A stretch of 19,297 nt of DNA from JBKHBQ01 sp046542305 (GCA_046542305.1 JBKHBQ010000044.1:1-19297), one strand, 5' to 3'. Counted from the stretch's first letter, positions 7,501 to 14,151 are shown. The notes: generated by a model from the letters alone, not told the origin. Numbers and translations: made by a program.

Positions 7501-7864
7501 CTATGCGGCTATCGAGGAGATTAAATCCGCCATCGAGGGAATGCTCTCTCCCGATATTGAAGAAAAGATCACCTGCAACATTGAGGTGCGCGATACCTTT
7601 AAAATTACCAAAGTCGGAACCATTGCAGGTTGTATGGTGCTCGACGGTACCATTACACGAAATACCAACGTAAGGATTATCCGCGACGGTATTGTGATTT
7701 ACACCGGAAAACTAGGCTCGCTTAAGCGCTTTAAAGATGATGTGAAAGAAGTGCACGCCGGCTACGAATGTGGCCTTAATATCGAGAATTTCAACGACAT
7801 AAAGGTCGGCGACATCATCGAAGGCTTCGAAGAAGTACAGGTGGCAAGAAAACTGGAGAAATAG
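4577..7864 (+). CDS. infB: Translation initiation factor IF-2
   Basis: A 1095-residue GTPase that brings fMet-tRNA to the 30S subunit and promotes 50S joining. The N-terminal IF2_N domain (MAVTKITRLNKAAREFNVG, 1-50) is followed by a very long K/E-rich disordered linker (about 60-505). A second IF2_N domain lies at about 510-570 (TEFVTANELASLMNV). The G domain has G1 GHVDHGKT (601-608), G3 DTPGHE (648-653) and G4 NKID (702-705). The beta-barrel domain II and C-terminal fMet-tRNA-binding domains (GTIAGCMVLDGTI) complete the protein. It is longer than E. coli IF-2 (890) because of the linker. The frame opens at 4520, overlapping nusA, but the ATG at 4577 is chosen: it starts the conserved MAVTKITRL and is preceded by AGGAAGAAG. 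Minus-strand frames across the linker are shadows of its repetitive codons. Confidence 0.96.
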   Translation: MAVTKITRLNKAAREFNVGTGTIVDFLRRKGYEIDENPNAKLTAEMYDLLTNEYSGEKTVKEEARKKGLGAVKRETISIEDRKKTAIEPEDEDEDTEIIIRGVSVEVDEEFKKSVEPHLDQVQVREQEKTDDTADDVEESIEQLRIEAIEEDQPAEQPLDEKVIVDTESPEDRKEPVEVPKDPDRITVQKKDEAEAAGKVEKELEREEEVETPLPGPEVKAEEDIRKPEAEEEKKEEKILEKVPEEKAEEKVAAVEKEEKPAEAAKEEKKSEGEDKPAEKGGLRVLGKVDLSTINEKTKPARKSAAEKRKEREERWKADKAKTVKDKEKPAEKPEAKPKAEEKPAEQKKQPEPKVDQAPSVPNKEQEPKDENFIRTRVEKLQGPNIIGKIELPVERKSEKKKPVASSSDDKVKLKKKKRKRIKKEQTDQKQVEAKKQRDDKSKVKARQRGKKRHEEKVEPSEEEIQKQIKETLARLSGTGKSKASKHRRQKRDQIHKQMEKEMQEQEEGKHTIKVTEFVTANELASLMNVPVTEVISMCMQLGLFVSINQRLDAETIALVAEEFGFKVEFASVETTIDQAEEEEDKPEDLEPRTPIVTVMGHVDHGKTKLLDYIRHTNVIAGEAGGITQHIGAYEVTLDNDKKITFLDTPGHEAFTAMRARGAKVTDIAIIVIAADDSVMPQTKEAINHALAANVPIVFAINKIDKPTSNTERIKEQLSQMNILVEDWGGKYQSQEISAKAGLNIDELLEKVLLEAELLDLHANPSRRAQGTVIESSLDKGRGYVAKLLVQNGTLKIGDVVLAGSHAGRVKAMYNERNQAIKEAGPSSPVLMLGMNSAPQAGDTFKVMADEREAKNIATKRQQLQREQGLRTQKHITLDEIGRRIAIGDFRELNIIVKGDVDGSVEALSDSLLKLSTEEVQVNVIHKSVGQVTETDVMLASASNAIIVAFQVRPSVGARRLAEKEQIDIRLYSIIYAAIEEIKSAIEGMLSPDIEEKITCNIEVRDTFKITKVGTIAGCMVLDGTITRNTNVRIIRDGIVIYTGKLGSLKRFKDDVKEVHAGYECGLNIENFNDIKVGDIIEGFEEVQVARKLEK

Positions 7865-7886
7865 TTTTATTATAAAAAAAAGTTAA

Positions 7887-7894
7887 TAAATTTG
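7887..7894 (+). promoter_or_regulatory. -7 element for the 7917-9903 operon (TAAATTTG)
   Basis: It is an exact TAnnTTTG match 22 bases before the ATG at 7917 and 22 bases after the infB stop. This suggests the downstream three genes have their own start as well as possible read-through from infB. A T-run (7865-7868) lies at about the -33 position without the final G. Confidence 0.4.
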
Positions 7895-7916
7895 CAGCTA
7901 TCAAAAAAAGGGAAAT

Positions 7917-8492
7917 ATGAAAAGTAAAATCATTCAAATTGTTCTTCTGGTTGTTATTGTTTTCCTGGGATACCAGGTGTGGGAAACCATACAGACACCT
8001 GTGCGATTCAACAAGGAAAAAGATCGCAGAGCTGATGTGGTGATTCAAAACCTGAAAGACATTAGGGCGGTACAGCAAATGTATCGTGCTTTGAACGACA
8101 GCTTTACGCCCAGTTTCGACACCCTGATCAAATTCATGCGCGAAGGCCAGATCCCGGTTGTAAATATTGTTTTTGATCCCACGGATACCACACTTATCAA
8201 AACCATTGAAGATACCGTTGCATTTGTTAATGTAACCGATTCACTGTTTCACGATAGGGCCAACTTCAAAATAGAGCAGATCCAGTACATTCCTTACTCG
8301 GGAGGCACCAAATTCGAATTGGATGCCGGAAGAATCCAGAAGGGGGGCGTAATGGTACCGGTATTTATGGCCATGGCTCCCAAGGAGGAATACCTGAAAG
8401 GTTTGAGTAACGACCTGATACGCAATCCGGGTGTAAGAGACCTGATCATAGGTTCGATGTCAGAACCTACAACCGACGGAAACTGGGAGTAA
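7917..8492 (+). CDS. Membrane-anchored hypothetical protein, operon with DUF3822 and rsmD
   Basis: A 191-residue protein of unknown function. It starts with one short basic stretch and a single hydrophobic helix (IIQIVLLVVIVFLGYQV, about residues 5-21), with no cleavage site visible, so I infer an inner-membrane anchor with the bulk in the periplasm. A charged helix follows (about 32-58, RRADVVIQNLKDIRAVQQMY), then ALNDSFTPSFDTLIKFM, and then a mixed alpha/beta region ending near DGNWE. The anchored helix followed by NDSFTPSFDTL recalls the layout of pseudopilins and related one-helix proteins, but the prepilin cleavage site (G before a methylated F) is absent. It lies 11 bases before the DUF3822 gene, so the two are very likely coexpressed. 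Confidence 0.75.
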   Translation: MKSKIIQIVLLVVIVFLGYQVWETIQTPVRFNKEKDRRADVVIQNLKDIRAVQQMYRALNDSFTPSFDTLIKFMREGQIPVVNIVFDPTDTTLIKTIEDTVAFVNVTDSLFHDRANFKIEQIQYIPYSGGTKFELDAGRIQKGGVMVPVFMAMAPKEEYLKGLSNDLIRNPGVRDLIIGSMSEPTTDGNWE

Positions 8493-8503
8493 CCCACCAC
8501 CGA

Positions 8504-9379
8504 ATGTCAAACGCTAAGGTACGTGTATCCACCGCTGCTTTCGACAAAGCTATAGAATCAGAAGCTTCAGAATATTACAGACTATCCATCCAGCTTTCGC
8601 AGGATGGATTTTCTTTTTGCCTGCTCGATACCCGCCGGAACAAATATCTTGGATTACAGGCTTTCAGCTTTATGGATATCAAGAGCATCCATGTACTTAA
8701 CCAGGTATTGAACGAACTGATCCAGGGGATATCCTGGCTGAGGCTACCATACGAGCTTACCAGAATTATTTACAATTCCCGCACCACCACGCTCATCCCG
8801 GAGGTGCTCTTCGATCCCGATCATTTGGAGGATTACCTCAGGTTTAACGCCAATCCTGCTGAAGGCAACCATTTTATGAGCGATCACCTGCCATTGCTTG
8901 AAGCGCGGAACATCTGGTGTGTCCCGAGTGTCATACTCAAAACCCTTCAATTGTACTTCCCCTCGGCGGGCATCCACCATCACGGAAGTGCACTGCTCGA
9001 AAGCCTGTTGCTTCAGCATAAGCACAGCCAGGAGGAGGAAATGGTGTTTGCCAACATTCACCAGGGTTGGTTCGACATTGTGATTTTGCGGGGCGGAAAG
9101 CTCTTGTTCTATAACACTTTCGATTTTGCTGCCCGCGAGGATTTTATTTATTATCTGATTTATGTGCTCGAACAACTGCAGTTGAATCCCGAAACCGTTT
9201 CACTTGTTTTTACGGGTGAGGTGCTGAAGATTTCGGCATTGTATGATATTGCTTATAAATACGTCAGAAAAATCAGCTTTGCAACCCGAAACCCAAACTT
9301 CGAATACAGTTATGCTTTCGATGATATTCCTGCGCATCTTCATTTTACCCTACTCAACCTTCAGCAATGCGAATTATAG
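8504..9379 (+). CDS. DUF3822 family protein (ASKHA-fold, BT3980-like)
   Basis: A 291-residue soluble protein typical of Bacteroidota and usually encoded just before rsmD. From memory, this family (structural representative Bacteroides BT_3980) has the actin/hexokinase/Hsp70 (ASKHA) fold, resembling PilM-type proteins. Visible support is two similar halves: one opening with YYRLSIQLSQDGFSFCLLD (residues 24-42), the other with VFANIHQGWFDIVILRGGKL (181-200) and then LFYNTFDF. Both resemble the paired beta-hairpin 'phosphate' segments of that fold, but a clear glycine-rich ATP-binding loop is not evident, so nucleotide binding is uncertain. The 3' end overlaps rsmD by 13 bases, indicating translational coupling. 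Cellular role unknown. Confidence 0.82.
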   Translation: MSNAKVRVSTAAFDKAIESEASEYYRLSIQLSQDGFSFCLLDTRRNKYLGLQAFSFMDIKSIHVLNQVLNELIQGISWLRLPYELTRIIYNSRTTTLIPEVLFDPDHLEDYLRFNANPAEGNHFMSDHLPLLEARNIWCVPSVILKTLQLYFPSAGIHHHGSALLESLLLQHKHSQEEEMVFANIHQGWFDIVILRGGKLLFYNTFDFAAREDFIYYLIYVLEQLQLNPETVSLVFTGEVLKISALYDIAYKYVRKISFATRNPNFEYSYAFDDIPAHLHFTLLNLQQCEL

Positions 9380-9903
9380 GCGGCGAACATAAGGGGAGGC
9401 GCATCAATCCGCCGACGAATCTTCCGGTACGCCCTACCACCGATATGGCCAAGGAGGCATTATTCAATATCCTCAACAATTTAATCGACTTCGAGGATCT
9501 TCAGGTGCTCGATCTCTTTGCCGGCACGGGCAGCATATCCTACGAGTTTGCTTCAAGAAATGCCGCCAGGGTTATTGCGGTGGATCTGAATTTTAAATGC
9601 GTGGAATTTATCCGGAAAACCGCCAGGGAATTAAAGATGAATTCGCTGAGTGTGGTCAGAGCTGATGTTATGAAATTTTTGAACCACCCTTTTGATACCT
9701 TCGATTTAATATTCTCGGATGCACCGTATGATTTAAAGGAGATGGATAAGATTCCAGAGGTGATTATTTCGAAAGGCTGGCTAAAAAAAAACGCCCGGCT
9801 TATTGTCGAGCATTCCAAAGAAATTGATTTTTCCGGGCATCCCTATTTCGAACAACAACGAAAGTATGGGAAGGTTTGCTTCAGCTTTTTCAGGCCGGAT
9901 TAG
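9367..9903 (+). CDS. rsmD: 16S rRNA (guanine(966)-N(2))-methyltransferase RsmD
   Basis: A 178-residue SAM-dependent methyltransferase that modifies N2 of G966 (E. coli numbering) in the 30S head. It begins with the family signature MRIIGGEHKGRRI and then VRPTTDMAKEALFNIL (residues 21-36). The SAM-binding motif I is DLFAGTGS (49-56) and the acidic end of strand 2 is IAVDLN. The catalytic motif IV, normally (D/N)PP(Y/F), reads DAPY at 118-121, so the first proline is replaced by alanine. The protein ends in YGKVCFSFF, like other Bacteroidetes members. The start at 9367 overlaps the DUF3822 stop, and its stop overlaps the convergent DUF2795 stop by 4 bases. Confidence 0.9.
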   Translation: MRIIGGEHKGRRINPPTNLPVRPTTDMAKEALFNILNNLIDFEDLQVLDLFAGTGSISYEFASRNAARVIAVDLNFKCVEFIRKTARELKMNSLSVVRADVMKFLNHPFDTFDLIFSDAPYDLKEMDKIPEVIISKGWLKKNARLIVEHSKEIDFSGHPYFEQQRKYGKVCFSFFRPD

Positions 9904-10121
9904 TATTCGTCTTCATGAAAAAAGAAATCGTCCTTGGTCGGATAATCAGGCCAGATATCCTCAATCCGCTCATAAACGTCGCCTTCATCCTCTATCTCGT
10001 TGAGGTTTTCAATCACCTCCTGTGGTGCTCCCGATCTGACGGCAAAGTCGATAAGCTCGTCTTTTGTGGCCGGCCAGGGTGCGTCTTCCAACTTTGATGC
10101 TAATTCTAGCGTCCAGTACAT
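9900..10121 (-). CDS. DUF2795 domain-containing protein
   Basis: A 73-residue acidic protein whose sequence (MYWTLELASKLEDAPWPATK, then ELIDFAVRSGAPQEVIENL, then IEDIWPDYPTKDDF) matches the small DUF2795 protein that, from memory, is nearly universal and highly conserved in Bacteroidota. Function is unknown. The helical core with AVRSGAP suggests a small helical fold, and there is no signal or membrane segment. It is convergent with rsmD, and the two stop codons overlap (9900-9903). It is preceded by a minus-strand -7 element at 10152-10159 and is probably monocistronic. Confidence 0.88.
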   Translation of the reverse strand: MYWTLELASKLEDAPWPATKDELIDFAVRSGAPQEVIENLNEIEDEGDVYERIEDIWPDYPTKDDFFFHEDEY

Positions 10122-10151
10122 AGTTCGAAATTCTATATTTTAAAATTTGTG

Positions 10152-10159
10152 CAAAAGTA
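10152..10159 (-). promoter_or_regulatory. -7 element for the DUF2795 gene (TACTTTTG)
   Basis: It is an exact TAnnTTTG on the minus strand, 30 bases before the ATG at 10121, in the 86-bp gap after the cobalamin adenosyltransferase stop. The only CAAA upstream (10190-10193) is too far away (30 bp) to be a normal -33 element. Confidence 0.4.
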
Positions 10160-10207
10160 ATTTTTTTAACGAATAAGAAGCGAATTTTCCAAATTTTTTT
10201 ACCAGCC

Positions 10208-10768
10208 TTAAATCCTTGCTTTCCAGGATGTTTCGGTGGCGTTATTGTCTTTGGCCAGTTTTCGTGACAATACGAAGAGGTAATCCGACAAACGGTTTAA
10301 GTATTTAATCACCAGCGGATTTACTTCCACCTGTTGGGCCAGCCTGATGGTAATGCGTTCGGCTCTGCGGCACACCGTGCGCGCCACATGGCACATCGAC
10401 ACCACCGGATGGCCGCCGGGCAGCACAAAATTCATCAGCGGTTCCAGGCTTTCATTCATCCTGTCGATTTCCTTCTCGAGCAAAGTCACGTCTTCCTCAA
10501 AAATCTCCGGAAGCTTTCGCCGGGGCGGATGTGCCGGATCAAGCGCCAACATCGATTCGGCGGTGAACACACGATCCTGCACCTCGATCAGGATGCTGCG
10601 GGTATGTGCATCGATCTTCTGATCGCGAACCAGCCCGATAAATGAGTTCAGCTCGTCGAGCGTACCGTAGGCTTCGATGCGGTCGTGGTACTTAGGTACC
10701 CTTGAGCCGCCGATCAGCGAGGTTTCTCCCTTATCGCCCGTTTTGGTGTATATTTTAAATTCCTCCAC
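10208..10768 (-). CDS. Cob(I)yrinic acid a,c-diamide adenosyltransferase (PduO-type)
   Basis: A 186-residue enzyme that transfers the 5'-deoxyadenosyl group from ATP to cob(I)alamin, giving adenosylcobalamin; the family forms helical-bundle trimers. It has the N-terminal ATP-binding signature YTKTGDKGETSLIGG (residues 7-21), YGTLDELNSFIG (34-45), LPGGHPV (116-122), the CHVARTVCRRAER helix (126-138; R130, R134, E137) and KYLNRLSDYLFVLSR (155-169). All key positions of the PduO family are present. The start is GTG at 10768, because an in-frame stop lies two codons upstream and no earlier ATG exists. It starts 11 bases after the ABC ATPase stop, so the two are cotranscribed. No other cobalamin gene is nearby, which is consistent with a salvage role. 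Confidence 0.92.
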   Translation of the reverse strand: MEEFKIYTKTGDKGETSLIGGSRVPKYHDRIEAYGTLDELNSFIGLVRDQKIDAHTRSILIEVQDRVFTAESMLALDPAHPPRRKLPEIFEEDVTLLEKEIDRMNESLEPLMNFVLPGGHPVVSMCHVARTVCRRAERITIRLAQQVEVNPLVIKYLNRLSDYLFVLSRKLAKDNNATETSWKARI

Positions 10769-10779
10769 TTGTTATTGTT

Positions 10780-11517
10780 TTATGATTCTTCCGAAACCAG
10801 TGAATAATCCGCCATGGTCAGGATTTTTTTGTTGGGTTCGTCCGATTCGATCTCGCCGTCCCTCAGCCTGATGATGCGGTGTGCATGCCTGGCAATTTCT
10901 TCTTCGTGGGTCACCACAATCATGGTGTTACCCAGTTTATGAATCTCTTCGAAAAGGCCCATCATCTCGATGGATGTTTTCGAGTCGAGGTTCCCGGTAG
11001 GCTCATCGGCCAGAATAATCGAAGGATCGTTAACCAGTGCACGGGCCACGGCCACACGTTGCCGCTGACCACCCGACAGCTCGTTGGGCCTGTGAGAGAT
11101 ACGGTCGGTAAGGCTGACGTTGTCAAGAGCCTTTTTGGCTTTTTCTATGCGGTGGGTCTTGTTATATCCCGAATACACCAGGGGCAGCATCACGTTTTCA
11201 AGCGCTGTTTGCCTGGGCAACAGGTTAAAAGTCTGAAATACAAACCCGATTTCTTTGTTGCGGATTTCCGCCAGCCGGTTGTCGTCGAGTTTGCTCACAT
11301 CCTTGTCGTTCAGAAAATACTGTCCGGCTGTGGGTGTATCCAGGCAGCCCAGGATGTTCATCAATGTAGATTTTCCTGAACCGCTGGCTCCCATCAGGGC
11401 CACATATTCATTTCTATAAATATTGAGGGTGATCGACTGCAAGGCCTTCACAATCTGGGTTCCCACCTTGTAATGCTTTTTGATGTCGATCAGCCGGATG
11501 ATTTCCTTTTTTTCCAT
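10780..11517 (-). CDS. ABC transporter ATP-binding protein (MacB/LolD-type)
   Basis: A 245-residue ATPase subunit with all family motifs: Walker A GASGSGKST (43-51), Q-loop Q95 (FVFQTFNLLP), signature LSGGQRQRVA (147-156), Walker B IILADE (167-172) and switch His204 (VTHEEE). NEYVALMGASGSGKSTLMN, LGCLDTPTAG and FNLLPRQTALENV place it in the MacB/LolD/FtsE group, which drives mechanotransmission-type permeases at the inner membrane. No permease is encoded beside it, so the partner must be elsewhere. The frame extends to an ATG at 11541, but the ATG at 11517 is chosen: it fits the family N-terminus, and a -7 element at 11539-11546 overlaps the longer start. The next gene on the strand is the cobalamin adenosyltransferase. 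Confidence 0.9.
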   Translation of the reverse strand: MEKKEIIRLIDIKKHYKVGTQIVKALQSITLNIYRNEYVALMGASGSGKSTLMNILGCLDTPTAGQYFLNDKDVSKLDDNRLAEIRNKEIGFVFQTFNLLPRQTALENVMLPLVYSGYNKTHRIEKAKKALDNVSLTDRISHRPNELSGGQRQRVAVARALVNDPSIILADEPTGNLDSKTSIEMMGLFEEIHKLGNTMIVVTHEEEIARHAHRIIRLRDGEIESDEPNKKILTMADYSLVSEES

Positions 11518-11538
11518 TGAATGTGATTTTAGCTCAAT

Positions 11539-11546
11539 CAAAAATA
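11539..11546 (-). promoter_or_regulatory. -7 element for the ABC ATPase gene (TATTTTTG)
   Basis: It matches TAnnTTTG on the minus strand, 21 bases before the ATG at 11517. It argues against the longer start at 11541, which would overlap it. The upstream 19-bp-spaced position reads partly like CAAA on the plus strand (CAGT), so the -33 element is poor. Confidence 0.3.
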
Positions 11547-11712
11547 AGCAATGTTTACGCTACCTCAGTTAAATTATTGTTTCACAACACAACAAAAAAG
11601 GCTTGCGAATATTGTTTCTTGCCGGTTGAATTTCACAAAATGAAAACAATAACGTTGAAGGGGCTGAAATGTTCGTCGCCTTTGAAGCGGATTAGCGCGA
11701 AAGAACAGGAAA
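11542..11712. other. Intergenic region with no confident gene
   Basis: This 171-bp gap between two minus-strand genes holds the -7 element of the ABC gene at its left end. On the plus strand an ATG at 11641 opens a 27-codon frame ending in TGA at 11722-11724, inside the antisense 3' end of the dehydrogenase gene. I see no terminator hairpin for the dehydrogenase here. Confidence 0.4.
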
Positions 11713-12579
11713 TCATTTTTTGAGTGTGATTACCTTGAAAACGGCAGAAAAATCCTCTCGTGACAAGCCGTGCTGTTTGCCCAGGGCATAAATTTCCTTT
11801 GCGATATTTGCAGAGGGGAGGGATATATCGTTTTCCCATGCCGACAGGCTTGCCAGGTGCAGATCCTTCTGCATCCATTCCAGCGGGAATTCCACCTCGA
11901 AATTATGGTTTTTAATCCTGCCGGCCTTGTATGGAAGCAGGGGTGCGGAAACCGGCATTCCCGAAAGGGTTTCCAGCAGAAAATCCTTGTCGATACCAAG
12001 GCTTACACCCAGATGCACCGATTCCGAAAAGGCCAGCATCGACTGCGCCAGCATCATGTTCACCACCATTTTCATGGCTGCCCCAAGTCCGGTTTTGCCT
12101 ACATGCACAATCTTTTTGCCCATCATCCCCAGCAATTCCGAAATCTCGCCGAGGTCTTCGGTGGTGCCACCGCACAGAAAAATCAGTTCGCCATTTTCTG
12201 CCGGGACTTTCGATCCGGCCACCGGCGTATCGGCGAAACGGATTCCTGCTTCTGCCGCTTGCCGTGCCATTTCTTCAGTAAAGGATGGATTAACCGTGGA
12301 ACAATCGGCCCACAGGGCATTTTTTTTCATTGCCTTTACAAAACCCTCTTTGCCAAGGGCCATCTCCCGTACAACATTTGGTTCCGAAAGCATCGTGAAG
12401 ACTACATCAGCGGCTTCCACAGATTGCTGAAGGCTTTCTCCCCATGTTGCACCCTTGTCGAGGAGAGGCTGTGCTTTTTCTTTGGTGCGGTTGAAAACTG
12501 TAAGATCCGTGCCATGTTTCAACAAATTGGAGGCCATGGCCTGCCCCATGATTCCAAGTCCGATAAAGGTAACTTTCAT
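11713..12579 (-). CDS. NAD(P)-dependent oxidoreductase, 3-hydroxyisobutyrate dehydrogenase family
   Basis: A 288-residue beta-hydroxyacid dehydrogenase. The N-terminal Rossmann fold begins at MKVTFIGLGIMGQAMASNLL, which carries GLGIMG and the following helix. FNRTKEK at 29-35 (an Arg after the second strand) suggests NADPH preference. The substrate-binding segment is DTPVAGSKVPAENGEL (117-132). The catalytic segment GLGAAMKMVVN (164-174) supplies Lys170 and Asn174, and WMQKDLHLA gives the second conserved lysine. VAGSKVPAENGEL resembles the glyoxylate/succinic semialdehyde reductase (GLYR) branch more than true 3-hydroxyisobutyrate dehydrogenase, which usually has DAPVSGG. The exact substrate is therefore uncertain. 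It lies 35 bases after the small exported protein gene and could share its transcript. Confidence 0.88.
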   Translation of the reverse strand: MKVTFIGLGIMGQAMASNLLKHGTDLTVFNRTKEKAQPLLDKGATWGESLQQSVEAADVVFTMLSEPNVVREMALGKEGFVKAMKKNALWADCSTVNPSFTEEMARQAAEAGIRFADTPVAGSKVPAENGELIFLCGGTTEDLGEISELLGMMGKKIVHVGKTGLGAAMKMVVNMMLAQSMLAFSESVHLGVSLGIDKDFLLETLSGMPVSAPLLPYKAGRIKNHNFEVEFPLEWMQKDLHLASLSAWENDISLPSANIAKEIYALGKQHGLSREDFSAVFKVITLKK

Positions 12580-12614
12580 TGAAAAATTGAAGTTTGGGGG
12601 GTGAATAACTATGG

Positions 12615-13058
12615 TTAATATGCCTGATTCAGTTTAGTGGTGGCAATATCTACGAGTTCCCAGTTCTGATAGCGTTTCACGAATTTTACTTCCACAAAAT
12701 GTTTTTTCTTGTCGAGCATATAGGTAAATTCGTAAAACACCATGTTTTCGTCGGGGTACCTGATGCGCAGCAGTTCGAGCGGATATTCCACTTCATTGAA
12801 AAAGATCGTTCCTTCGTTCCACAGAAAGAGCGGCCGGCCGTTCACGTCGATGGGGTCCACCCGATGGTACTGCTCATAGCATCCCAGATTGATATATAGT
12901 TGTCGGCTTTTGTCCTGTGCGCTCACACCATACTCTTTTATAAAATCCTTGTCGTTGATCAGGATTTGCATGTGGTTTTCGAAAATATCCTCAGGCACTT
13001 CCTGCGCTGATGCTGCAAAGCCGAAGCACATCAGTAAAACTATGATCAGATTTTTCAT
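12615..13058 (-). CDS. Small exported hypothetical protein
   Basis: A 147-residue protein that I do not recognise. It begins with a clear Sec signal peptide, MKNLIIVLLMCFGFAASAQE, with likely cleavage after ASA and the Gln that commonly follows in Bacteroidetes. The mature part is about 128 residues, rich in aromatic and charged residues, with beta-strand patterns such as GRPLFLWNEGTIFFNEVEY, MVFYEFTYML and HFVEVKFVKRYQNWELVDI. There is no lipobox cysteine. The frame extends upstream to 13124, but the ATG at 13058 places the signal peptide at the N-terminus. It starts 31 bases after the anti-sigma/TonB-like gene and probably belongs to the sigma operon, which suggests an envelope role. Confidence 0.75.
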   Translation of the reverse strand: MKNLIIVLLMCFGFAASAQEVPEDIFENHMQILINDKDFIKEYGVSAQDKSRQLYINLGCYEQYHRVDPIDVNGRPLFLWNEGTIFFNEVEYPLELLRIRYPDENMVFYEFTYMLDKKKHFVEVKFVKRYQNWELVDIATTKLNQAY

Positions 13059-13089
13059 GACTTGTTTTTTTATGCGAAGGTAATGGTTT

Positions 13090-14151
13090 TTACTTTCTTT
13101 TTTTAAAGGTGATGGTGATTTCAACCTGTGAAGGCACCGGCAGGCCGTTGTTCAGGCCCGGCTGCCATTTTGGCCCGTCAACAAGAATTTCCCGTGCCTT
13201 TTCGAAAAGATCTTCATTTTCAGGATGAAGATTGTGCATGTTAAGGATGCTTCCCTCGCTGTCAACTTCAATTAACATTAAAACCGCTTTTTCTTCCAAA
13301 TCATAAGAAGGTGGCAGCACGGCGGCAGAATCGAGGTACTGTGCGAATTTTTCCCACCCTTCCAGTGGCTGTGCTTTCATGGTGGGGGCGTCGATGATTT
13401 TGTTAGCGCTTGCCGACCTGTTTTCAATCCCGTCTACAGTGAGTTCGGGAGCGGAAAAGTTTTCAATGGCAACCTGCCCTGACTGAGGATCCTCAGGCAC
13501 AATCTTTTCTTCGGCAATCATCTCAACAGGAGGGATGCTTGATTCCTTTGCGGGCAAAACCTTTTCAGGTTCGCTCGGTTCAGGTATGATCCCGGTTTCC
13601 AACCCGCTTTGCTGCATATCCATAAGATCTTCGGAAGATTGATTCTCTGTGGGGGCTTTGCCTTTTTCCTCCGCACGATCGGCTATTCCATTTTCTTCAT
13701 CCTGAACAGCCGATTCCTGTTGATGATCCTGGGTTTGGATTTTTTGCGTCAGGGTATCCTGAAGTACCATCTCCTGAACAGGTTTTTCCGGGGTTTTTTC
13801 CCCGGTTATGTCTTTTTCCACCGCCTGTTTTTCTGCGACCTGCCTTCCGGTGGAGTCCTGGTCGAGCTGGTACCACAGAACCCCTGAAATGGCAAGGATC
13901 AGCAAACATGCTGCCGCAACCCAGTAAATTGTTGTGGAATGCGGCCTGCCGCCTGCAAAATGCTTCTTCAGCTCCCGCAGGTCCTTATCGAACCGGTTAG
14001 CCGAAACCTGCTGCATTCCTTCCAGCGCTTCGGCCTCGAAAGGATGTTTCTGCAACTCCCGTTCGAAGGCATGTCGCTCCTCCGGCGTCATACGGTTGCG
14101 GAGGTAGCGGCGGAAATCCTCCTCGCTGATATGTTTATCACTTTTGGCCAT
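13090..14151 (-). CDS. Membrane anti-sigma factor with TonB-like C-terminal domain
   Basis: A 353-residue protein with three parts. The N-terminal cytoplasmic domain (about 1-50) has EEDFRRYLRNRMTPEERHAF and PFEAEALEGM, the pattern of Bacteroidetes anti-sigma factors encoded after ECF sigma genes. One transmembrane helix lies at about 75-95 (IYWVAAACLLILAISGVLW). A low-complexity, Q/E/P-rich periplasmic stretch (about 97-262) follows, and a TonB_C-like domain lies at about 265-350 (KAVLMLIEVDSEGSI, FEKAREILVDGPKWQPGLNN, VEITITF). Family knowledge suggests it holds the sigma factor at the membrane. The TonB-like domain without an ExbB-type N-terminal helix is probably a periplasmic interaction module rather than an energy transducer. 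The ATG at 14151, giving a 14-base overlap with the sigma gene, is preferred to 14163. Confidence 0.8.
   Translation of the reverse strand: MAKSDKHISEEDFRRYLRNRMTPEERHAFERELQKHPFEAEALEGMQQVSANRFDKDLRELKKHFAGGRPHSTTIYWVAAACLLILAISGVLWYQLDQDSTGRQVAEKQAVEKDITGEKTPEKPVQEMVLQDTLTQKIQTQDHQQESAVQDEENGIADRAEEKGKAPTENQSSEDLMDMQQSGLETGIIPEPSEPEKVLPAKESSIPPVEMIAEEKIVPEDPQSGQVAIENFSAPELTVDGIENRSASANKIIDAPTMKAQPLEGWEKFAQYLDSAAVLPPSYDLEEKAVLMLIEVDSEGSILNMHNLHPENEDLFEKAREILVDGPKWQPGLNNGLPVPSQVEITITFKKRK

Noticed and set aside
11770..12582. Plus-strand frame of 270 codons over the dehydrogenase
   Set aside because: It is antisense to an intact Rossmann enzyme with all motifs; the composition (many His, Cys, Gln) is typical of a shadow.
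13090..14151. Annotation as a true TonB energy transducer
   Set aside because: The N-terminus is an anti-sigma domain encoded directly after an ECF sigma gene, and the ExbB-contacting TonB helix is not seen; only the C-terminal domain is TonB-like.
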